Source: Fen-1039 sp050010635
GTDB taxonomy: Bacteria > Chloroflexota > Limnocylindria > Limnocylindrales > CSP1-4
Length of the DNA stretch: 64,000 bases
Assembly: GCA_050010635.1 (NCBI GenBank)
Contig: JBEKKR010000003.1
Location: 1 to 64,000, forward strand
Reading direction: 5' to 3'
Below, in pieces: positions 51,466-60,064 of the stretch. The first letter of the stretch is position 1, and the number at the start of each line of letters is the position of its first letter. A program made the translations under genes and the position numbers. The notes beneath the pieces are model-generated. The model was not told the DNA's origin, made no database searches, and was given only the letters and a program-made list of their open reading frames with translations.

Positions 51466-52178
51466 ATGGCGCGGCCCAGGACAGCGCCGACACAGCCCGC
51501 CGAGCGGACCGCGGCAATGTCGTCGAGCGACGAGACGCCCGCGGAGGCGATGATCTCTCCCTTCCCGAGATCCACCATCCGGCCCAGAAGCTCGAGGTTG
51601 GGCCCGGACATCAGGCCGTCGCGCTCGATCGCGGTCACGATGAAGGTTCGGGCGCCCCGACCGGAGAGAGCGGCGAGAGCCGCCTCGACGGCCACGCCCG
51701 CCGTGCCCGGCACCCAGCCCTGACCGACCGCCATGCCATCGCGGACGTCCAGGGCGATGGCGATCCGTTCCACGCCGAAACGGGCAATCAGCCGCGCCAC
51801 GAGGTCCGGGTCGCGCAGAGCCGCCGTTCCAACGACCGCACGCGCAGCCCCGGCGCCGAGGACCGACTCCAGGGCCGCCTCGTCGCGCAGCCCGCCGGCC
51901 ACCTCGCACGCAACCCGCTCCCCTACTGCCTCGACAATCCGAGCCACGGCCTCGGTCTGGCGGCGCGTCCCGTCGCGGGCCCCGTCCAGGTCGACGATGT
52001 GGATCCAGCTCGCGCCGGCGGCGGCGAAGCCGAGCGCGACCTCGACCGGATCGGTGCCGTAGACAGTCTCCCGCGCGAAGTCCCCCTCGGCAAGCCGCAC
52101 GACCCGGCCTCCGCGCAGGTCGATGGCCGGCAGCAGCTCGAACGCCCCGGGTTGTCGCGCTTGCGTACGTTGTAGCAT
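51402..52178 (-). CDS. hisA: phosphoribosylformimino-5-aminoimidazole carboxamide ribotide isomerase HisA
   Basis: 258 aa TIM barrel. It has LLPAIDLRGGRVVRLAEGDF (catalytic Asp), SWIHIVDLDGARDG, EVAGGLRD, and the second catalytic Asp in IALDVRDG. Fourth step of histidine synthesis. It is divergent from the rest of the his genes and separated from hisF, unlike most his operons. TAGCAT lies six bases before the ATG, and a palindrome covers the start codon, so the message is probably leaderless and directly repressed. Confidence 0.95.
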   Translation of the reverse strand: MLQRTQARQPGAFELLPAIDLRGGRVVRLAEGDFARETVYGTDPVEVALGFAAAGASWIHIVDLDGARDGTRRQTEAVARIVEAVGERVACEVAGGLRDEAALESVLGAGAARAVVGTAALRDPDLVARLIARFGVERIAIALDVRDGMAVGQGWVPGTAGVAVEAALAALSGRGARTFIVTAIERDGLMSGPNLELLGRMVDLGKGEIIASAGVSSLDDIAAVRSAGCVGAVLGRAIYEGCLDLASAIRTISANRAG

Positions 52179-52191
52179 GCTACTATGCTAC
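52172..52191. promoter_or_regulatory. shared operator overlapping the hisA start codon
   Basis: GTAGCATGCTAC (52172-52183) is a perfect 12-base palindrome containing the hisA start codon; GTAGCAT and ATGCTAC also form an overlapping inverted repeat to 52191. The hisA -10 (TAGCAT, 52190-52185) is inside it. It lies 71 bases before yerC, so one repressor could control both sides. TrpR/YerC-type proteins are known to act as histidine-pathway repressors in Firmicutes, which makes the adjacent gene the prime candidate. Confidence 0.65.
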
Positions 52192-52261
52192 TACATAAGC
52201 ACGCGCCGCGACACCCCGAAGGGACGGCGACGATCCGGAAGTCACGAGCGAGGAACGACGA

Positions 52262-52585
52262 ATGAGCGCGATGGAAGCCTGGCGGAACGAGGCGGCCGGC
52301 GAGCTGTTCGAGGCGATACTGCGCCTCGAGTCCGTCGACGAGGCGTCCGCGTTCTTCCGCGACCTCTGCACCCTGGGCGAGCTGCACGACATGGCCCAGC
52401 GCTGGGCAGTCGTGCGGCTGCTGGACTCGGGCATGCACTATGCCGAGATCTCGAGCCGGACCGGGGCCAGCACGGCGACCATTACTCGCATTGCCCAGTG
52501 GCTCCACCACGGCGAAGGCGGCTACACGAAGGCGCTCGAGCGCCTGCGAACGGCCGGGAGCTCGGCCGCAGAGTCGGCTCGATGA
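52262..52585 (+). CDS. yerC: YerC/HisR-type TrpR-family regulator
   Basis: 107 aa. It has LFEAILRLESVDEASAFFRD, LCTLGELHDMAQRWAVVRLL and the HTH YAEISSRTGASTATITRIAQ, then GEGGYTKALERL. This is the YerC/YecD group of the TrpR superfamily. The gene heads the his operon and overlaps hisG by four bases (ATGA). A palindrome lies upstream. The likely job is histidine-responsive repression of hisA and of its own operon. Confidence 0.85.
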   Translation: MSAMEAWRNEAAGELFEAILRLESVDEASAFFRDLCTLGELHDMAQRWAVVRLLDSGMHYAEISSRTGASTATITRIAQWLHHGEGGYTKALERLRTAGSSAAESAR

Positions 52586-53442
52586 CGCGCCGCCTGCGCC
52601 TTGCCATACCCAACAAGGGCCGGCTGGTCGAGCCAACCGTCGCCCTGCTGCGCGACGCCGGGCTCGTCTTCGAAGCCGGGGAACGCTCCCTTGTCGCCCG
52701 CGTCCAGAACTTCGACCTGGACATCCTCTTCGTCCGGACCAACGACATCGTCGAGTTCGTGAGCGACGGCGTGGCGGAGCTCGGCGTGACCGGGCTGGAC
52801 CTCGTGGCCGAATCCGGCACGACCGTGCCGCAGGTCCACAGCCTGGGCTACGGCCGTTGCCGCCTCACCATCGCCGTGCCCAACGACTCACCCTTCCGGG
52901 CCGCCGAGGACCTGGCCGGGTTGCGGGTCGCGACCTCGCACATGAACCTCACCAGGCACTTCTTCGAGGCGCGCTCGATCCCGGTGGATGTGATCCCGGT
53001 CTCGGGAGCGGCCGAAGTCGCCCCGCGGCTCGGCCTGGCCGAGGCGATCGTGGATCTGGTCTCCACCGGTTCGACCATGGTCGTGAACGGTCTCCGGCCG
53101 ATCGAGGAGATCTTCGCCTCGGAGGCGGTGATGCTGGCGAACGGGGCCGCGCTGTCCGACCGGGCGGAGGCGGTCAAGTCGATCCAGACGATGTTGAGGG
53201 CCACCCTGGCTGCCCGCGATCGCAAGTACCTGATGATGAACGCCCCCAAGTCGAAGCTGGTCGAGCTGGAAGACCTGCTTCCGGGCCTGGAGTCGCCGTC
53301 GATCATTCCGCTCGCGCACGAGGGGATGTGCGCGATCCACTCCGTCGTCGAGGCCGACCAGGTCTGGACGCTCCTGCCGAAGCTCAAAGCCGCCGGCGCG
53401 TCCGGAATCCTCATCCTGCCGATCGAGAAGCTCGTTCCATGA
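52582..53442 (+). CDS. hisG: ATP phosphoribosyltransferase HisG (long form)
   Basis: 286 aa from ATG 52582. First and committed step of histidine synthesis. It has LRLAIPNKGRLVEPTVALL, LGVTGLDLVAESG, the PRPP loop EAIVDLVSTGSTMVVNGLRP, and a C-terminal ACT-like regulatory domain (~215-286), so it is the long form that is directly feedback inhibited by histidine and needs no HisZ. Confidence 0.95.
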   Translation: MTRRLRLAIPNKGRLVEPTVALLRDAGLVFEAGERSLVARVQNFDLDILFVRTNDIVEFVSDGVAELGVTGLDLVAESGTTVPQVHSLGYGRCRLTIAVPNDSPFRAAEDLAGLRVATSHMNLTRHFFEARSIPVDVIPVSGAAEVAPRLGLAEAIVDLVSTGSTMVVNGLRPIEEIFASEAVMLANGAALSDRAEAVKSIQTMLRATLAARDRKYLMMNAPKSKLVELEDLLPGLESPSIIPLAHEGMCAIHSVVEADQVWTLLPKLKAAGASGILILPIEKLVP

Positions 53443-54773
53443 CGGCGCCGGCTTTCGCGCTGCGCCGCCTCGAGCTTGCGCGCGCCGAGGCCGATCCGGC
53501 CGTCGCCGCCGAGGTCCGCGCCCTCCTGCGGCGTGGTGCGGTGCCCGATCCGGCCGTGCGTGAGGGTGCCCGTGCCATCCTCGCGGCCGTCAAGGCGGGC
53601 GGGGATGCCGCGGTCCGCGAGGCCAACCGCCGTCACGGCGGCGGGCGAGCCGACGGATCGCTCCTCGTGACCCGGGGCGAGATGGAGGCCGCTCGCGACG
53701 CACTGCCGCCGCGCATCCGGGCCGGCCTTGAGGAGATGATCCGGAACATCCGCCGCTTCGCCGAGACGGAGCTGCCGGAAACCAGGACCACGACGATCGT
53801 TCCGGGCGTGGAGATCGAGCGGCGCTGGGTGCCGTTGTCGCGCGTCGGCGTCTACGCTCCGGGCGGTTCCGCGGCCTACCCCAGCTCCCTGTTGATGGGC
53901 GTCGTTCCGGCCAAGGTTGCCGGCGTGGAGACGATCGTCGTCGCCTCCCCTGCGGATGCCGAGGGAGGGCTCAACCCGACGCTGCTGGGCGCGGCCGGGC
54001 TCGTCGGAGTGGACGTGTTCATCGTCGCCGGCGGCGCCCAGGCGGTCGGAGCGCTGGCCTACGGGCTGCCGAAGGCCGGAGTGGAGCCGGTCGATCGCAT
54101 CGTCGGTCCCGGCAACGCATGGGTGACCGCGGCCAAGCTCGAGGTCTTCGGCGAATGCGGGATAGACCTGCCGGCCGGTCCGTCCGAAGTCACGGTCGTG
54201 GCGGACGCCACCGCCGATCCCGCCCACGTCGCCTCGGACCTGCTCTCGCAGGCCGAGCACGGCCCCAACTCCCCTGCCCTGCTGGTCACATGGGACGCGC
54301 CGTTCGCCGCTCTCGTCGAGGTGGAGTTGGGCCGGCAACTGGAAACGGCGGCCCGACGGTCGATCCTGGAGCGGTCTCTGGCGGCGGGCGCGCTGGTCGT
54401 GTTGGCGCCGGACCGCGCCGCCGGGCTGGACTTCGTCAACGCCTACGCCCCCGAGCACCTCTCGGTCGTGGTGGATGCCGTGGAGGAAGCCGTGGCCCGG
54501 CTGCGGAACGCCGGGTCGCTCTTCGTGGGGCCGTTCGCCCCGGAATCCGCCGGCGACTACGCCTCGGGCGCCAACCACGTTTTGCCGACCGGCGGCCTGG
54601 CCCGCTCCTGCGGCGCGCTCTCCACCGAGAGCTACGGCAAGTTCATGCAGGTCCAGCGGATCACCCGCGACGGGCTGGCGTCCATCCGCGATGCCGTCGA
54701 GGCGATCTCCGAGGCGGAGGGCCTGATGGCCCACAAGCGCGCCGTCGAGCTGCGCTTCGAGGGCGTCGAATGA
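53439..54773 (+). CDS. hisD: histidinol dehydrogenase HisD
   Basis: 444 aa zinc enzyme for the last two steps. It has YAPGGSAAYPSSLLMGVVPA, VDRIVGPGNAWVTAAK, GPSEVTVVAD, the catalytic SQAEHGPNSPALLVT and YAPEHLSVV, and the zinc-region ASGANHVLPTGG. Overlaps hisG and hisC by four bases each. Confidence 0.96.
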   Translation: MTAPAFALRRLELARAEADPAVAAEVRALLRRGAVPDPAVREGARAILAAVKAGGDAAVREANRRHGGGRADGSLLVTRGEMEAARDALPPRIRAGLEEMIRNIRRFAETELPETRTTTIVPGVEIERRWVPLSRVGVYAPGGSAAYPSSLLMGVVPAKVAGVETIVVASPADAEGGLNPTLLGAAGLVGVDVFIVAGGAQAVGALAYGLPKAGVEPVDRIVGPGNAWVTAAKLEVFGECGIDLPAGPSEVTVVADATADPAHVASDLLSQAEHGPNSPALLVTWDAPFAALVEVELGRQLETAARRSILERSLAAGALVVLAPDRAAGLDFVNAYAPEHLSVVVDAVEEAVARLRNAGSLFVGPFAPESAGDYASGANHVLPTGGLARSCGALSTESYGKFMQVQRITRDGLASIRDAVEAISEAEGLMAHKRAVELRFEGVE

Positions 54774-55879
54774 GCGCGCCGGCCAAGCCTCTCCCAACCT
54801 ACGACTGGGAGCCGACTACGGACTTCCTGGCCGCCAAATACGGCCTGCCGCGCGAGGCGATCGTCCGGTATGACGTGAATACGTCGCCGCTCCCGCCGGA
54901 CCTGCGCGATGTGCTGGCGGGGCCGTTCGTGCCGGTCCTTTCCGAATACCCGCCCAGCGACTACGCGACGCTCGTCCGCGCCGCTGCCACGACATATGGT
55001 GTGGGGACAGAGGAAGTGCTGCCGACCGCCGGAGCCGATGAGGCGCTCGATCTCTCGGCCCGGGCCTTCCTGCGCGAGGGTTCCGTGGCCGTCGCGGCGG
55101 TTCCGACCTATGCGATGTACCGGATCGTGACCGAGCAGCGCGGCGCCAACTTCCGGGGCGTCCTGCGTCTGGCCCCGGAGGCGGGCTTTGGGCTCGACAT
55201 TCCGGCAATGGCCGGCGCGGCCCGCACCGCCGACCTGGTCTGGCTGTGCGAGCCGAACAACCCGACCGGCTCGGCCGAATCACCCGAGCGCATCGGGGCA
55301 TTGCTGGATCGCATCGCCGCAGACGCTGCCGCCGACGGTCGACAGGCACCCGCCGTGGTCGTCGACGGGGCCTACCTCGAGTTCACCGGGATCAAGTTCC
55401 TGCGACTACGCGAACGTTACCCGCGGTTGGTCGAGGTTCGGACGCTCAGCAAGGCGTATGCCCTCGCCGGCGCACGCGTCGGGTTCGCCATCGCAAGCCC
55501 CGAAACCCTCGCGCCGATCATGTCGTTCCGCGCGCCGGCCTCGGTTTCGACCGTTTCGGCGGCCCTGGCAACGGCCGCGCTGCACCGACCCGAGCTTGCG
55601 TGGGCCAACGTGGCGCGAATCTCGGAGCAACGTGCCCGCCTCACCGCCGAGCTTTCGGCGATCGGCTGGCGGCCATACCCATCGCGGGTCAACTTCATCC
55701 TGTTCCGCTTCTCGACGCGCGAGTCGGCCGGTGCCGCCGCAGAGACGCTCCTACGGGCCGGCCTCGTGCCGCGAACCTTCGGCCCCGACCACCCGCTTGC
55801 CGATTGCCTTCGGTTGACCGTCCGGTCGGCCGCCGAGAACGACCGCCTCATCGAAGCAGCCAGGGGGATCCCCGCATGA
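54770..55879 (+). CDS. hisC: histidinol-phosphate aminotransferase HisC
   Basis: 369 aa class I/II PLP aminotransferase. It has YDVNTSPLPPDLRDVLAG, PTAGADEALDLSARAF, the LWLCEPNNPTGSAESPE-type binding block, VVVDGAYLEFTG and the PLP-Lys motif VRTLSKAYALAGARVGFA. Transfers the amino group from glutamate to imidazole acetol phosphate. Confidence 0.94.
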   Translation: MSAPAKPLPTYDWEPTTDFLAAKYGLPREAIVRYDVNTSPLPPDLRDVLAGPFVPVLSEYPPSDYATLVRAAATTYGVGTEEVLPTAGADEALDLSARAFLREGSVAVAAVPTYAMYRIVTEQRGANFRGVLRLAPEAGFGLDIPAMAGAARTADLVWLCEPNNPTGSAESPERIGALLDRIAADAAADGRQAPAVVVDGAYLEFTGIKFLRLRERYPRLVEVRTLSKAYALAGARVGFAIASPETLAPIMSFRAPASVSTVSAALATAALHRPELAWANVARISEQRARLTAELSAIGWRPYPSRVNFILFRFSTRESAGAAAETLLRAGLVPRTFGPDHPLADCLRLTVRSAAENDRLIEAARGIPA

Positions 55880-56493
55880 GCCAGATCGGAACCGTCACCG
55901 CCTCCGGCCCGCGCTGGTCCACCGTAACGCGCTCCACGAAGGAGACGCAGATCACGGTCACGCTCAAGCTCGATGGGACCGGCCAGACGAGCATCGAGAC
56001 CGGCGTGGGTTTCTACGATCACCTGCTCGGCTCCATGGCCTACCACGCCCTCTTCGACCTGGAGATCGCCGCTACCGGCGACCTGGTCATCGACGAACAC
56101 CATACGGTCGAAGACGTGGCGCTCGTCCTGGGCGCCGCCCTGGCCCAGGCCCTCGGCGATCGAGACGGCATCGCCCGCTTCGGCGACGCCGCCGTGCCGA
56201 TGGACGAGTCCGTCGCCACGGCCGTCGTAGATGTCGGCGGCCGCCCGTACTCGGTCGTGGACCTGCCGTTCAAGGGCAAGCGCGCCGGCAAGCTGCCGCT
56301 CGAGCTGATCGAGCACACGCTCGAATCGTTCGCCCGAGCCGGCGGCGTGACGCTCAATCTCAAAGGGCGCGGCCGCAACGACCACCACCTGGCCGAGGCC
56401 GCCTTCAAGGCACTCGGTCGGGCGCTGTGCGCTGCCGTGACAGTCGATCCGCGACGGCAGGGGCCGGCCTCCACGAAGGGAGGCCTCGGATGA
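55876..56493 (+). CDS. hisB: imidazoleglycerol-phosphate dehydratase HisB
   Basis: 205 aa, monofunctional (no histidinol phosphatase domain). Metal-binding motifs are GVGFYDHLLGSMAYHA, IDEHHTVEDVAL and GRNDHHLAEAAFKALGRAL. Overlaps hisC and hisH by four bases each. A separate histidinol phosphatase is not in the operon. Confidence 0.96.
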   Translation: MSQIGTVTASGPRWSTVTRSTKETQITVTLKLDGTGQTSIETGVGFYDHLLGSMAYHALFDLEIAATGDLVIDEHHTVEDVALVLGAALAQALGDRDGIARFGDAAVPMDESVATAVVDVGGRPYSVVDLPFKGKRAGKLPLELIEHTLESFARAGGVTLNLKGRGRNDHHLAEAAFKALGRALCAAVTVDPRRQGPASTKGGLG

Positions 56494-57137
56494 GTCGCGC
56501 CGTCAAGGTCGCCGTGCTCGACTACGGCGCCGCGAACATGGTCAGCATCACGCGCGCGCTGGCGGCCGTCGGAGCCGAGGTCTCGGTGGCCGAAGACGCC
56601 TCGGGAATGGCCGGAGTCGACGCGATAGTCGTTCCCGGGGTCGGCGCAGCCCCGCCTGCCATGGTTCACCTGAGCGAGCGCGACCTTCTCGATCCGTTAC
56701 GCGATTGGATCCTCGCCGGCAAACCGTGTCTCGGTATCTGCCTGGGGTACCAGCTTCTTTTCGACGCGAGCGATGAGGGTGGCGCCGAAACGCTGGGGCT
56801 CCTGGCAGGCCGAACCGTACCGCTGGTCGACGCGCCTACCCTGCCGCACATCGGCTGGAACTCGGTCGACTTCGTCCGGCCGCACCCGCTGTTCGACGGC
56901 ATCGCCGACGCCTCGTACTTCTACTTCGTCCACTCGTTCGTACCCGCGCCCGCCGACGAAAGCCTGATCCTGGCCCGCACGACGCACGGCCGGCCGTTCG
57001 CCAGCGCCGTCGCCCGCGGTTCGCTATACGGGCTCCAGTTCCACCCCGAGAAGTCGTCCGAGGCCGGACTGCGGCTGCTCTCGAACTTCGTCGGGCTCGT
57101 GGCGGCCCAGACGGCCGCTGCGGCTCGGGCGGCGTGA
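56490..57137 (+). CDS. hisH: imidazole glycerol phosphate synthase glutaminase subunit HisH
   Basis: 215 aa class I glutamine amidotransferase. The catalytic triad is Cys in PCLGICLGYQLLF and His/Glu in LQFHPEKSSEAGL; the N-terminus VAVLDYGAANMVSITRAL is typical. Feeds ammonia to HisF, encoded next with overlap. Confidence 0.95.
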   Translation: MSRAVKVAVLDYGAANMVSITRALAAVGAEVSVAEDASGMAGVDAIVVPGVGAAPPAMVHLSERDLLDPLRDWILAGKPCLGICLGYQLLFDASDEGGAETLGLLAGRTVPLVDAPTLPHIGWNSVDFVRPHPLFDGIADASYFYFVHSFVPAPADESLILARTTHGRPFASAVARGSLYGLQFHPEKSSEAGLRLLSNFVGLVAAQTAAAARAA

Positions 57138-57928
57138 TGCTCACCCGCCGCGTCATCCCATGTCTCGACGTGGACAAAGGCCGCGTCGTGAAGGGAACGA
57201 AATTCGTCAACCTGACCGACGAGGGCGACCCGGCGGAGCTGGCCGAACGCTACGCCCACGAGGGCGCCGACGAGATCGTCTTTCTCGACATCACGGCCGC
57301 CCACGAGCGTCGCGGGACGATGCTTGAAGTCGTGCGCCGGACGGCGAGCCGCGCCTTCGTGCCTCTGACCGTGGGGGGCGGCGTTCGCAGCGTCGAGGAG
57401 ATGCGCGACGTGCTGCGGGCCGGCGCCGACAAGGTGTCGTTCAACACCGCTGCCGTCGCCACGCCCGAACTGCTGACCGCCTGTGCCCACAAGTTCGGCA
57501 GCCAGGCGGTCGTGTGCGCGGTGGACGCGCGCCGGCTGACGCGTGACGCCGGCGCGACGCCGCGCTGGGAAGTCGTGACCCACGGCGGCCGGAAGACGAC
57601 CGATCTCGATGCCATCGAATGGTCGATGCGGGCGGTCGAACTGGGCGCCGGCGAACTCCTGGTGACCTCGATGGATCGCGATGGCACGCACACCGGCTTC
57701 GACACTGAGCTGCTAGCCTCCATCGCCACGCGCGTGCGAGTCCCGGTCATCGCGTCCGGCGGCGCGGCCGGCCCAGGCGACTTCGTGACCGCGGTCCGCG
57801 ACGGCAAGGCCGATGCGGTTCTGGCCGCCTCGATCTTCCATCGCCGGGCGTACTCGATCTCGGACGTCAAGGCCGCGATGGCGGCCGCCGGTCTGCCCGT
57901 TCGCCGCATCGAGGGGGCCGTCGCATGA
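57137..57928 (+). CDS. hisF: imidazole glycerol phosphate synthase cyclase subunit HisF
   Basis: 263 aa from ATG 57137, which shares one base with the hisH stop (TGATG); a GTG three bases earlier is possible. TIM barrel with catalytic Asp in RVIPCLDVDKGRVVKGTKFV and VCAVDARRL, and phosphate sites GGGVRS and ASGGAAG. Forms IGP and AICAR. Confidence 0.96.
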   Translation: MLTRRVIPCLDVDKGRVVKGTKFVNLTDEGDPAELAERYAHEGADEIVFLDITAAHERRGTMLEVVRRTASRAFVPLTVGGGVRSVEEMRDVLRAGADKVSFNTAAVATPELLTACAHKFGSQAVVCAVDARRLTRDAGATPRWEVVTHGGRKTTDLDAIEWSMRAVELGAGELLVTSMDRDGTHTGFDTELLASIATRVRVPVIASGGAAGPGDFVTAVRDGKADAVLAASIFHRRAYSISDVKAAMAAAGLPVRRIEGAVA

Positions 57929-58605
57929 CCGGGAAGCAGCTGCTCTCGCACGAAGTGGCCTGGGGCCCGACGGGCCTGGTTCCCGGCGTGGTTCAGGATG
58001 CGGCCGACGGCCGGGTGCTCATGGTGGCGTTCTTGGACGCGGAAGCCCTCGCCGCGACCCTCGTTACAGGCGAGGTCCACTTCCACTCGCGCTCCCGGGA
58101 TCAGCTATGGCGCAAAGGTGAGACCAGCGGCAAAGTCCTGCGCCTCGTCGACATCTCGATCGACTGCGACGACGATGCGCTGCTGATCCAAGCCGACCCG
58201 GCCGGACCGACGTGTCATCGCGGCACCCGCAGCTGCTTCGACCCGGCCGATGGGCCGGCCGCCCCGATCCCGCCCGGCGCCGCTCGCCAGGGCTTCGACT
58301 GGCTGGAAACCCTCTGGGCGACGATCGACGCCCGCGCCACCGCGGACCCCGCCACTTCCTACACCGCGCGCCTGCTGGCCGGTGGCGTAGACGCTCCCGG
58401 CCGCAAGGTCACCGAGGAGGCCACCGAGGTCCTGATGGCCGCCAAGGACGACGCCGCGGCCTCGCCCGATCGCCGCGCCGCCACCCGCGACGCCCTGACG
58501 GGCGAGGTCGCGGACCTGCTCTACCACACCCTCGTCCTGCTCCGTGAACGCGGCCTACCGCCGACCGCGGTGATCTCTCGCCTAAGGGAGCGACATCGGG
58601 CCTGA
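57925..58605 (+). CDS. hisIE: bifunctional HisI/HisE (phosphoribosyl-AMP cyclohydrolase / ATP pyrophosphohydrolase)
   Basis: 226 aa. The N-terminal ~120 residues are the cyclohydrolase: LMVAFLDAEALAATL, WRKGETSGKVLRLVDISID, and zinc ligands in CDDDALLIQADPAGPTCHRG. The C-terminal ~95 are the MazG-like pyrophosphohydrolase (KVTEEATEVLMAAKDD, GEVADLLYHTLVLL). Catalyses steps two and three of the pathway. Last gene of the his operon, convergent with tyrS. Confidence 0.95.
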   Translation: MTGKQLLSHEVAWGPTGLVPGVVQDAADGRVLMVAFLDAEALAATLVTGEVHFHSRSRDQLWRKGETSGKVLRLVDISIDCDDDALLIQADPAGPTCHRGTRSCFDPADGPAAPIPPGAARQGFDWLETLWATIDARATADPATSYTARLLAGGVDAPGRKVTEEATEVLMAAKDDAAASPDRRAATRDALTGEVADLLYHTLVLLRERGLPPTAVISRLRERHRA

Positions 58606-58629
58606 GGGGCCGATGTCAACCGGCGACGG

Positions 58630-59964
58630 TCAGCCCTTCAGCCGGCCGATTCGGACGCTCGACTTGCCGGCCCGAAGAACCAGGTAGCGCCCATCGATCG
58701 GGGCCGGAATGACGTCTTCGGGCGCCTTCAGACGCTCGTCGTTGATGGAGAGGCCGCCCTGGGCGATCGCGCGACGCGCCTCGCCGTTCGAGGTGTAGAT
58801 GCCGCTCGCGACGGCCAATCGCAGCGCGCCGCCGGCGAGGTCCTCGGCGGTGAACTCGAAATGGTCGATATCCGCGAAGAGGCCAGCGAGCACCTCGGGG
58901 TCGCGGATCGGCTCCTTGGAGAAGGCCGCCTCGCTAAGCCGGACGGCGTTCTTCGCCGCACCCTCGCCGTGGACCCGGGCCGTCAGGTCGTACCCCATGG
59001 CCTTCTGGGCCACGCGCGTCTCCGGGTGCGCTGCCTGCGCCGCCTCCAGCTCCTCGACCTTCGCCCGGTCGAAGAGAGTGAAGGTCCGCAGGTACTTGCC
59101 GATGTCCCGGTCGTCGGCATCCAGCCAGTACTGGTAGAAGGCGAACGGGCTCGTCTTCTCGGGGTCGAGCCAGACGCTCGTCCCGGCGGCGGTCTTGCCG
59201 AACTTGTCGCCGCTCGGATTGGTCAGCAGCGGGTAGCTGAGGGCGTATGCAAGCTCCTGCCCGCCTCCCGCGCCGAACTCCTTCCGGATCAGCTCGAGGC
59301 CGGCGGTCATGTTGCCCCACTGGTCGGCGCCGCCCATCTGCATCTCGACGCCGCCGGTCCGGTACAGGTGCAGGAAGTCGGCCGCCTGGAGAAGCATGTA
59401 GCTGAACTCGGTGAAGCTCAGGCCTTGGTCCAGGCGAATCTGGACCGAGTCCTTGGCCAGCATGTACGGCACCGTCAGGTGCTTGCCGATATCGCGCAGG
59501 AAGCGCAGCAGCGAGTACGAGCTGAGCCACTCGTAGTTGTCGACAAGCTCGGCGCCGTTGGGGCCGTCGAAGTCCAGGAACTTGGTCAGCTGGGCCTGGA
59601 TGCCGACGATGTTCTCCTCGACCGTGGCCCGGCTCAGCAGCAGCCGCTCGGCCGTGCGGCCGGACGGGTCGCCGATCATGGCGGTGCCACCGCCGACGAC
59701 GATCACCGGCGTGCCGCCCGCTCGCTGCAGGTGGATCAGGCCGAAGATCGGGACGAGGCTGCCGATGTGGAGCGACGAGCCGGTGGGGTCGAAGCCGTTG
59801 TAGCCCTTGATCGGGCCCCCGGTGGCGAGCCGCTCGGACAGCCCGCTGCTGGCCTGGTGGAGCATGCCCCGCCAGCGCAGCTCGTCGAGCAGCCCGGGGA
59901 GTCCTGCCGCAGCCGTCGTGCGATCGACCCCGTCGGTTTCGCCTGCCAGAGTCATTGCCGTCAT
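58630..59964 (-). CDS. tyrS: tyrosyl-tRNA synthetase
   Basis: 444 aa from ATG 59964, three bases after AAGGAGCGG; ATG 59955 has a more normal spacing and is an alternative. Class I synthetase with FDPTGSSLHIGSLVPI (HIGH), the tyrosine site around YNGFDPTG and MGGADQWGNM, the KMSKS-like GDKFGKTAAGT, and a C-terminal S4 RNA-binding domain (IAQGGLSINDERL). The bacterial TyrRS form with KFGKT. No T-box leader could be seen in the 100 bases before it. Confidence 0.95.
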   Translation of the reverse strand: MTAMTLAGETDGVDRTTAAAGLPGLLDELRWRGMLHQASSGLSERLATGGPIKGYNGFDPTGSSLHIGSLVPIFGLIHLQRAGGTPVIVVGGGTAMIGDPSGRTAERLLLSRATVEENIVGIQAQLTKFLDFDGPNGAELVDNYEWLSSYSLLRFLRDIGKHLTVPYMLAKDSVQIRLDQGLSFTEFSYMLLQAADFLHLYRTGGVEMQMGGADQWGNMTAGLELIRKEFGAGGGQELAYALSYPLLTNPSGDKFGKTAAGTSVWLDPEKTSPFAFYQYWLDADDRDIGKYLRTFTLFDRAKVEELEAAQAAHPETRVAQKAMGYDLTARVHGEGAAKNAVRLSEAAFSKEPIRDPEVLAGLFADIDHFEFTAEDLAGGALRLAVASGIYTSNGEARRAIAQGGLSINDERLKAPEDVIPAPIDGRYLVLRAGKSSVRIGRLKG

Positions 59965-60021
59965 CCGCTCCTTGTCGTCACGCCGTGGGGCATCGGCTCG
60001 TCCGAAGGCCCAGCGGGAGGG

Positions 60022-60049
60022 TTGGACTGCCCGCCTGTCTACGTATGCT
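60022..60049 (+). promoter_or_regulatory. promoter of the class A PBP gene
   Basis: TTGGAC (60022-60027), 16 bases, TATGCT (60044-60049), with the ATG at 60065. The short leader has no strong ribosome site. It lies in the 100-base divergent space between tyrS and the PBP gene. Confidence 0.45.
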
Positions 60050-60064
60050 ATCTTGCGAGCCGCC

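Noticed and set aside
49171..51909. 912-codon leftward frame across menE and hisA
   Set aside because: Longest frame here but Arg/Gly/Asp-rich and without domains; it is antisense to menE.
58606..58629. Terminator between hisIE and tyrS
   Set aside because: Only 24 bases and no T-run; a hairpin with GC arms is expected by chance here.
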